A stretch of 10,027 nucleotides of DNA from Cephalothrix simula (taxonomy: Eukaryota > Nemertea > Palaeonemertea > Archinemertea > Cephalotrichidae). Both the position numbers and the translations under genes were made by a program. The notes below the pieces were generated by a model, which was not told where the DNA came from, did not search any database, and saw only the letters and a program-made list of their open reading frames with translations. Positions 1 through 7,406 of this stretch are shown piece after piece. The stretch is from positions 1 to 10,027 of the forward strand of contig JAXIUW010238840.1 in assembly GCA_035591015.1 (NCBI GenBank), written 5' to 3'. Positions within the stretch are counted from its first letter, which is position 1; the number at the start of each line of letters is the position of its first letter.

Positions 1-1057
1 GACTCGTTGAATATAAGCAACTCGTGCAATATACCTTTTTCATGGCACTTTTACCCGTCAAATATACCGTATATATTCAACCACATTATGTGAATCATAA
101 TCATATCCTAAATGTGCAATGATAAAGTGAATCTCTGATATTCTAGTCAACTTTGCATGACAATCTTATCTTGTTGACCATCTTTTTGTTCTTTGTGTGG
201 AAACAAATGAAGAACTTTCTTTCTTTTCATTCATACTGTTACTGTACAAACTTGTAAATTTATTTGTTAAAACTTTATTTTATTAATGAATTATTATTTA
301 AAATCTGTAAATAAAATACTGTATTGTGTATTTATCCAAATCTGTTTTTTTCTTGATTTTTGGTGGGTTATTATATTAATCAAAGGCTTAATGTACTGTA
401 AAAACTTCGAAACTGATTATTGGATTATTACTTCCTTATTCGGCTCGCCCGCTCGCATACTAAAAATTAATTTAATTCGGTATTGAATTTTGTCTCGTGT
501 ACAGCGATGACACACCAACTAACAAATCGACCAAATTACTGAAATTTAAATTAAAACACAACTAATTACACTCCCGACCATTTGATAGTATATTTTGAGG
601 GTGTACTGTTTTAGGAGACAATTGAAGAGAAATAATGTGATGGTCCAAGAGAGTAAACCAAACATTGCTAGAAAGTATAAGCTTTAGAGGACATAAAAGC
701 GGACTTGGGCTATAAGTAATCATAAGTCCTATAATGCATTTTTTCAGATGGATATGTTTATGAATTAATGCATATTTGCAGGCAGGTATACGATTTCCAA
801 AATTTTGGGGTCACTGAGGACTATATCGTAAAATGAACACTTTAAGATCTTTTAAAGATTCATTTCTATGCTCATTGAATTTTAATAATATTACATTAGT
901 ATTAATGATTGGTTATTTGTCCACATTGATCGGTATTTACAACCAAAGTCATTTTGAAAGTACCAGAGCATGGTCCAATCTCCATCTAGAATTAATGTTT
1001 AAAGGTTAAATTTTTCAAGAAAATCGAATACATGGGTTATCAAGTGCAAACACATGA
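1..1057. other. No gene or element supported
   Basis: This is AT-rich sequence with stop codons in all frames. The longest frame (286-486) has a hydrophobic, low-complexity translation and no homology I recognise. I see no tRNA boxes or repeats. Confidence 0.5.
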
Positions 1058-1502
1058 TATACACGAAAGCAAAGACGTATTGGTCACACGATCTAATTAA
1101 ATGATGCCAAAAAACCCCCACGCTAAAATTTCCCAAGTGGGGACCCTGATCCATTTGACTTGTTATAAAAATTAACAAGTTTACGACTAAAGCGCCACCT
1201 TGTAGCGGCGAAAATGTACATTTTCGCAAGGAAGTGGCACTGCTAGTTTTCTTATATAGAATTGGTGCTATTGCTTTATAGAACAATAGTATTGGTCGAA
1301 ACCTCCCGATTCAGCTGTTATGGCTGTACCCATATGCAAAGATTAACATTTTAGCCGCTAGGGGTCACCAGGTGGTGCTTAGTCTTGAAAATATAAACTT
1401 GTTCCTACATTTTTTATAACAAGCCAGAATAAAAATGGGGGATTTTTTTTGGCATCATTTTAAGATTGTGTGGCAAATTTTTTTGTACTTTTGTGTTGTA
1501 TA
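1058..1502. mobile_element. Imperfect foldback (MITE-like) element
   Basis: The segment 1058-1228 and the reverse complement of 1335-1502 align over nearly their whole length, with a spacer of about 106 bases. Shared words, read on the left arm, include CACACRATCT, AATGATGCCAAAAAA, CTTGTTATAAAAA, AACAAGTTTA, GACTAA, TAGCGGC and AAAATGT. The left arm carries an extra block near 1130-1155 that is missing from the right. Long terminal inverted repeats with no coding capacity are typical of non-autonomous DNA transposons. I could not find a clear target-site duplication, so the true ends are uncertain. The open frame across the left arm on the minus strand is a by-product of the repeat. Confidence 0.7.
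1208..1227. repeat. Perfect 20-base palindrome inside the left foldback arm
   Basis: GCGAAAATGTACATTTTCGC reads the same on both strands. It lies at the inner end of the left arm. The matching part of the right arm is no longer a perfect palindrome. Confidence 0.9.
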
Positions 1503-1569
1503 GTTTTAAGAATTTGTTACTAAAAACAAAATGGTGTATAATTTCTACTGTAAAATTACACAAAGGTTA

Positions 1570-1631
1570 TTACATAAATGTTTGTATCAGGAAAATTAGT
1601 GTCGCCAAGCTACGAGGAAATTCCAGGCGTC
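1570..1631 (-). repeat. Dispersed repeat, inverted copy 1
   Basis: Read on the minus strand this segment runs GACGCCTGGAA, TTCCT, AGCTT, TAATTTTCCTGATA, AAACATT in that order with the same spacing as 2426-2487 on the plus strand. It begins 67 bases beyond the right end of the foldback element. No coding sequence is evident. Confidence 0.75.
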
Positions 1632-2045
1632 TTAACTCTTAACTTTTTGTAAAAATTTGTGGCACATCTGCATAACTTATCATGTTGTGTGCTGATTATA
1701 TTTATTTCATTTGATTTTGCACGCAGGTATGTCCCATTGCAACTATATGGAGCCAAATGATCCTTCTCATTTCAAATGATATCCATCTGATTAATAATTA
1801 AATTTTACGTCCAAATATCCCAAGAGCTTTGCGTGAAAAGTGTGAAACTTAGAACATATAAACTATCTTGACATTATCACGGGAAATTCGGAAGACTGTC
1901 TCATTAAGGCCTGTCATTATTCGTTCATCATTCATCTCCATCTTTGTTCGTCTTAAAGCTGATTACGTGTATTCATCCGCGCCAGGGGAAGCGGTAAACA
2001 GGTGATTTATTCGATGGTGCACTACGAGAGATATTTCTCATTTAG

Positions 2046-2054
2046 TATAAATAG
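2046..2054 (+). promoter_or_regulatory. TATA-box-like sequence
   Basis: TATAAATAG agrees with the animal TATA consensus. It lies in a somewhat less AT-rich stretch. No convincing gene follows: the 90-codon frame from 2180 has a weak start context and ends in a repeat. A chance match in AT-rich DNA is the simplest reading. Confidence 0.2.
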
Positions 2055-2425
2055 CCATCATCACGTTTTTTGTTAAAATAGCTGCCACAAACAATAAAAT
2101 ATTGACTGAATAGTTCTTTACATCAATTTGTATTAATTTCGACTCATTTTTATTTGACACTATAAAATTCATTTGGTAAATGACTTGTCGAGATGCATTA
2201 GCGATTTCGAATTCTTTTTTAATACCGGATAAACAGACCGAATCTAAAATAAATAAAGGGCAATTAATTGGAGAGGATCAAAGTTTTTGTTGTTATATAC
2301 ACTGCAAAAATTGTAATTTTACATTTACAGAAAATTCCTCGCAGGACACTCCTAAAGCACAGTATTACATATGTGACCATATGTATCAAAAATGTTATCA
2401 TAACAGACACATTTCTGGCAGCCGA

Positions 2426-2487
2426 GACGCCTGGAACTTCCTGGAAGCTTAGGCGCTGATAATTTTCCTGATATAAACATTATTTTG
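2426..2487 (+). repeat. Dispersed repeat, inverted copy 2
   Basis: This is the partner of 1570-1631 in the opposite orientation, with the same ordered words and only scattered substitutions. It overlaps the 3' end of an open frame (2180-2452), which argues that the frame is not a gene. An 8-base stem-loop follows 13 bases later. Confidence 0.75.
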
Positions 2488-2499
2488 TACAGTTGGGCG

Positions 2500-2518
2500 A
2501 AAAACGATTGTCGTTTTT
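2500..2518. repeat. 8-base stem-loop
   Basis: AAAAACGA and TCGTTTTT pair perfectly around a 3-base loop (TTG). It follows the dispersed repeat copy at 2426-2487 and may belong to the same element, although the copy at 1570-1631 shows no equivalent. Confidence 0.6.
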
Positions 2519-2519
2519 G

Positions 2520-3670
2520 AGTTACCAAAAAATCGGTAGGTTGTGGAAATTCGGTAGGTCATGCGCAAAAAGCAGTGTATATAGTGACGAGAATTCATAT
2601 AATGGCAATACATGTAGATTAATCATGGTCTCGTAAAAGCCCCCTAAGATAACTTTAAGTTTATATTAGGCGATTTATATTCACATTACAAATTAATCTA
2701 AACCATAAGATGTCATAATTTACTTAATTGATATGACATGAATTATCAAATCAAACGTTCGTGATAACTTAGCCCCATTTCGATTTCCCAAGTCCGCTTA
2801 GGGATCCTTAGGTCTTTGGGGACACAAAAAGTCCCTATAATAATAAATAATTATTTGTCAATCGCTGTTAAACGCGATCGAAAGCGTTTTTAGAATCAAT
2901 TATAAGATTAAAAATAATAAATCTACCTTTTTCAGCACTTATAATACATCAATTTGATTCATTCCATTCAATTAGTAATCAAATCGATGTCCTTATTGTT
3001 TTACCGAATTTGTGCATGTTCCACTTGGTTGATACATTTATCGGTTAATAATATTAATTTCTTTAAGTACTCCATAATTTTTAGTTTTCTAAATATTATT
3101 GTTAAGCTTTTTTGGTCCATTTTATCTTTTAATTCATTCAACAAAGAATAAACATTCATAAATTACAAAATGAATTCATGGATTACATTCATAAACTACA
3201 AATACTAATTTGTTAATTCCTTCTCAATTATTGCCATTTAAAAAATAAGCAAATTTGTCTTTTGATAGAAATGTAACGCTAAAATGGTCCTATTTAATTC
3301 ACATCCAGAATATTATAAAACATAAATTATTAACAATTTCCATTTTTTAAATGGTGAAGTGTTAGAGCACGTGCCTATCAAGGGACCAGTTTTTACATCG
3401 ATCGCTAAAAAGTTGTTAAAATATTTTTATAATTTATAACTTTACATTATGGAAATAACAAAACTGTACAATTGATAATCCTTAATCCCTAATTTGCATA
3501 TGTTAATCTATGCACATTCTCATTTCATGGTTAATTAGCTTTTTGCAAGACATTAATCCTTCTATTTAATTGTAGCGTTCAATATCTATTCTATGTGCAA
3601 AAATTTGGACTGCACATTACTGGCATTGGAAAAACAAAAGGCATTTGCTATTTACGGTATTTACTCAAAC
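2520..3670. other. AT-rich stretch, no gene supported
   Basis: Only small structures are seen: a doubled TCGGTAGGT word near 2532 and 2551, a 6-base stem AAACGC/GCGTTT at 2870-2889, and a weak tRNA D-arm-like patch at 3352-3372. The 65-codon frame at 2954 is hydrophobic and composition-driven. Confidence 0.5.
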
Positions 3671-3870
3671 GTTAACATCGTTAGAATGCAACGATATGTG
3701 TAACGATGATGACAATTATAGCGTTAACATCTTTAAATTTAAAATACATGTATAAGTGCAACGATTATAGCATTAACATAGTTACATGGTAATGATAAGT
3801 GTACAGATGATAACATTAACATCGTTATACTGTAACGATCATAAGTATAAAGATTATAACGCTAAAATAC
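3671..3870. repeat. Degenerate tandem repeat, unit about 43-52 bases
   Basis: Four diverged units start at 3671, 3723, 3772 and 3815, with a partial fifth at 3861. Each begins with RTTAACATMKTTA or a variant, contains a TGYAACGAT-like word in the middle, and ends near ATTATARC. Small insertions account for the unequal lengths. It looks like an old minisatellite. Confidence 0.75.
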
Positions 3871-3903
3871 ATCTTAGTGACAAGATATTTTTTGTACTTT
3901 CAG

Positions 3904-4012
3904 GAGTGGTTCAGGTAGCAAAATACCCTTAAAAAGTGACAACAGTAAGAATCCACAAGCCACTTATGACACCCAAGGGTGCAACCAACCTCGCCTGATC
4001 ATCCAGTATTAA
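3904..4012 (+). CDS. Speculative terminal exon of an unidentified gene
   Basis: A strong acceptor, a pyrimidine-rich tract ending TTTGTACTTTCAG at 3903, is followed by a frame of 35 residues that ends in TAA at 4010-4012. The translation (SGSGSKIPLKSDNSKNPQ and onward, ending RLIIQY) is rich in S, K, N, P and Q, like a disordered C-terminal tail. An AATAAA lies at 4386-4391 downstream. I do not recognise the protein and could not find a convincing upstream exon in a compatible phase. A 35-codon frame is not rare by chance. Confidence 0.15.
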
Positions 4013-4489
4013 CACACGTTCTTATTACCAAAATAACTAATGATTATTCTATCATGGAAGCCGACGGGTTCTTAAGGCTGAGATGGGTTTATAACTATCA
4101 AGAGACACCTAAATGGAATTTTATGAGTGTAAGAGAAACCTGTACAAAAAACAATTCTGTGCCTGTTTCCGCAAAAAGCTTCGCAGAGTAGTTGGATGTG
4201 CCTAATGCCTAGTGACTGATCCGACGTGTTCTCACGAATTTTATCATAGGTAATAATCCCCAACTTACATGACGTGCACCATAAATTTTTATAATTATAT
4301 GTCTTTAATATAGCAATTATAGACCTATCAACGAAGAGTAATAAGAAGGGCCTTTCCGTGGGATAATGTCCAAATTTTGAACCCAAATAAATTTGCACAA
4401 ATAGGAAAAAATAATTTTTTACAGGTCCACACCAGTACATTTGGACAAATACAAAAATACGGAATGTGGTTGAATTAAACACTGTGCAA

Positions 4490-4830
4490 ATGAGTCAAAA
4501 GGCCCCCTACGGTTTTTTAAAAGCGGGGCCCCATGTTATTTTTTCAAGGTTTTCGCTTTTTGCTTTGAAGGAAAAATTTTTAAAAAACGTTTCGAAAAAA
4601 ATAATTTTGGCCAGGAGCGATGCCAGAGCGGCAAAACCGCGGCACAACTCCTTCGAAAGTATAAACTTGGATTTTAGTTTTCTAGAAGGATTGATTAGGC
4701 CCGCGCTCTTCAGAAATGTGATGTACCCGATTTTAATGGCAGTTTTACAAATCGAGTTTTTGGTATTAGGTGTAAAATTTCTTTGTTTGCGCCGGATAGT
4801 TCATTATATTGGCGGGCGCCTAAGATGAAA
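4490..4830 (+). other. GC-richer patch with an unrecognised 120-codon open frame
   Basis: The patch is visibly richer in G and C than its flanks. It opens with a GGCCCC/GGGGCC stem (4501-4506 with 4525-4530) and ends in GGCGGGCGCC. One frame (4466-4828) is open for 120 codons and includes a hydrophobic stretch around residues 83-107. The product matches no family I know. A decayed mobile-element fragment is more likely than a gene. Confidence 0.3.
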
Positions 4831-5349
4831 TTACAAAGTATCAATTTTACAACTTTAGAGGAAATCGCTCAAAAACTTTTTCTTACTAAAAAGTCATTTA
4901 GCTAATAAAATTAATTTTAGTCAAGGACCACCTATGTTTCGGGAAAGTCTTCCCTATAAAGTCACTCAGCCATTTTAGTAGTTAACCCCCACTGACCATC
5001 AATAATATACAATAATCTGTTTATTGTAATAATAACTTAAACATCGTTTGTTAGGGCTTAAAGACACGACATCAAAGTGCCGAAATTATGAGACATTTAA
5101 AGTGACTTGGAGAACTTCGCTTCTTATGTAATTTTCTTAAAATTATACCGTATGGGTTTCTAAGTCAAACCAATTCACAGAAACCAACCCCAGACGTGAT
5201 CTAAGATCCTATTTCTATGAAATAAACAATAACAATTTCGATGTGATACATTTTTAATAGTGTAACAATATCTAAAAATGATCTATAAAAAACAAATATT
5301 AAAAACAATAAGTATTAGAATAGTATTTAAGTAGAGCAGCATTATACAG

Positions 5350-5390
5350 GATTCGATTCATCATTGACATACATGTATGATTCGATGCAT
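5350..5390. repeat. Short direct repeat flanking a palindrome
   Basis: GATTCGATTCAT at 5350-5361 and GATTCGATGCAT at 5379-5390 lie around the 12-base palindrome CATACATGTATG (5368-5379). ACATGTA words recur through the window, so this may reflect local composition and not an element. Confidence 0.5.
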
Positions 5391-5563
5391 GGGCAGAGCC
5401 GGTTTAAATTAAGGTTGAGGGGGTTGGTTAGTATTACAGACCATTACAAGGCAGGTAGATTTCTAAGGTAGAATTGGTGTGGGTTCACCGCACCGTCGGG
5501 CCACCCAGGGGCAAGAAAAAAACAAATTTTTTTAAACAGAAACAGAAACCTTGATAGCTTGTC

Positions 5564-5577
5564 CCCAAGGCCTTGGG
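5564..5577. repeat. 14-base palindrome
   Basis: CCCAAGGCCTTGGG is a perfect palindrome in a locally GC-rich stretch. A second small stem (CGCCA/TGGCG, 5586-5600) follows. No gene or known element is recognised around them. Confidence 0.6.
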
Positions 5578-6307
5578 CCTCGTTACGCCATTGGTTGGCG
5601 CTACTCTAATACATGTTTTAAGGGTCTTTAATTTTAATGTGAACATATTATTCGATGCCATACACCAGACCTCTACTCCGCGTAACGCCGCATCACCATT
5701 TTATCAGTATCGCATAAGCCTAATGACTGATCGCTTTTTTCTCATGCTACTTAGAAATTACGAACTGTTGGTATAGATACAGCTAAAATTTAAAATTAAT
5801 CTATCACAAACGTATTTGTTCCTTATGGCTAACAATTTTGATTGGTGAAAATACATGCAAAAACTTCATTTATCAGTTTAATTTGGGTTTCACCGATCGA
5901 CCCGATCGACAAACTTCCAATATCTCCAACTTGGGGAAATTCCAGGGCACTTATTACTCTGTTTTATTCATACACAAATGGATGGAAAAAATTGGATTAA
6001 GCATGGCTTGATGTGTCTGATGTAAGCAACTCGGCCCCTGTCGGTTTGTAATATTAGGGGCATAGAAACCCCAATTATCCATGGGAAGGACATGCGAAAT
6101 TATTACTTTCTATCTCACATTCTCAAGTGAACTTGCCATTTTTTTAAAACCTTTACTCAATATGCATAGCATTATATATCTTTGACATCTTTTTTTATAA
6201 AATTTTTGATGATAGTCTTGTCGGAGCGGTTGGGAGTTGGAACTTGTTTGTCGATAGTCAAACCCTAATTATTTAAAAGGTTTTTGATGGTCTGATTATA
6301 CTCCACG

Positions 6308-6337
6308 TTTTTAGCTGCCAAGAAAGGTAGCTAAAAA
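6308..6337. repeat. 12-base-pair hairpin with a 6-base loop
   Basis: TTTTTAGCTGCC (6308-6319) pairs with GGTAGCTAAAAA (6326-6337) around loop AAGAAA, with one G-T wobble and no mismatches or bulges. It is the most regular stem in the 4831-7322 stretch. It could be a small foldback relic or a structured RNA. Nothing else nearby supports a gene. Confidence 0.65.
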
Positions 6338-7236
6338 TTATAATTACATGTAACAATTTTTCCTACAAAAATTATGTTTCCTAACAAATTCTTTTTCTAA
6401 TTCTACTACTTGTAAATAAAATCAGTAAATATCTAAAGTGTATATAATAACCATCTTAATTTTAAGATAAATATATGACCAAAAACGGTCAAAAAATAAA
6501 AAGATAAACATGTACATAAAAGTATAACTTAGTAATGTTGATTGAACACAATTGGTTTCATGATGGCGGTTGAAATTCATGAAATTATTTAGACCTATAT
6601 GGTCTTTATGGTTGGTATCACAGAATTTTATCAAAATAAATTTGCTTTTTTTATATTGGAATGGAGCGATTTGGAATGCAATTTTTGATTTTTGCCGAAA
6701 TCAATTTTTAATTAGATGAATTTTGTTAACAAAAAGAAATCAAATCCTCGTTGAAATTTGATATAGCACGAGAGTGTTAAAACTACTAGTAATGTATATG
6801 AAGTATACTCTGTACCTATACAACAAGATTCTACGTTTGATAAAATTCTGTACCCTTATATACGTTTTTAAATATATTTACACATACATAGATACATTAC
6901 TCTACAAAATTTGCATATTATATTGCTTATTCGAATTAGGCTAGCGCCCAATTTTCGTTTAATCTCAGTTAGATCAATATACTACCTACAGCCATTTTTT
7001 CAATATACTAAACTTATTCTTTGAACTTTAGGTACCCTGAGACTTAACTGAATTCGTAATGTAATTGACTTGTTATCATTTTCAACCTTTTATCATACAA
7101 AACAGTAAGCTATGGAAGTAATTTTTAATGCAAAATCTGCAATAATACAATAACCTTTCGACTCGCCAAAACGCGTACAGCTTACTTCATTTAAATTTTA
7201 CTGACTAAAAGTTACAATTTAAATATTTTTACCGTG

Positions 7237-7242
7237 TTTAAT
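7237..7242 (-). terminator. Candidate poly(A) signal of PCTP (ATTAAA)
   Basis: The minus strand reads ATTAAA about 80 bases after the PCTP stop codon. It is the common variant of the AATAAA poly(A) signal. In DNA this AT-rich the hexamer often appears by chance, so its use is unproven and a signal further on is possible. Confidence 0.25.
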
Positions 7243-7322
7243 TGTCTATACCTAATTCTGTTTTAGACTACATGTACTCTCATTTGCATCAATACAGAAA
7301 TATCATACCTACTAAACTGTCT

Positions 7323-7406
7323 TCATTGAGGGGCGGCCTTTCCAAGATAATCTTCGTACCCACGGCAAGCTGATTGCATCTGTGTAAGAAAGGTCGGTAC
7401 GCCAGT
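7323..7406 (-). CDS. PCTP: PCTP terminal exon E with stop codon
   Basis: This 84-base final coding exon has acceptor TACCTGCAG. It encodes TGVPTFLTQMQSACRGYEDY, then LGKAAPQ and TGA at 7325-7323. It supplies the C-terminal amphipathic helix, which in PCTP lies over the lipid tunnel and helps membrane contact. The tail after the helix differs from the vertebrate one and is slightly longer. This is expected, since the extreme C-terminus is poorly conserved. Confidence 0.94.
   Translation of the reverse strand, partial: TGVPTFLTQMQSACRGYEDYLGKAAPQ

Larger units (their letters stand above)
4831..7322. other. Long stretch without a supported gene
   Basis: Apart from the palindromes near 5368 and 5564 and the hairpin at 6308-6337, I see no exon, RNA gene or element here. 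The part from about 6340 to 7320 is especially AT-rich. Its lower-numbered portion next to 7322 should include the PCTP 3' untranslated region on the minus strand. Confidence 0.5.

Noticed and set aside
780-836. Acceptor-like TTTGCAG followed by a 17-residue frame ending in TGA
   Set aside because: Too short to separate from chance, and no upstream exon or poly(A) context was found.
999-1286. Minus-strand frame of 95 codons
   Set aside because: It lies almost wholly within the left arm of the foldback repeat. The right arm does not preserve the frame.
2180-2459. Two overlapping plus-strand frames (90 and 63 codons) downstream of the TATA-like site
   Set aside because: The start context is weak, there is no homology, and the 3' ends run into a dispersed repeat that exists in the opposite orientation elsewhere.
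3575-3693. Plus-strand frame beginning near MCKNLDCTLLALEKQK
   Set aside because: It runs into the tandem repeat and its phase does not join the 3904 candidate exon. It is unrecognised.
4072-4482. Longest open frame in the window, 136 codons on the minus strand
   Set aside because: The translation is rich in F, I, Y and C with no recognisable motif, it has no start or splice context, and it overlaps the speculative plus-strand region. Its length is plausible by chance.
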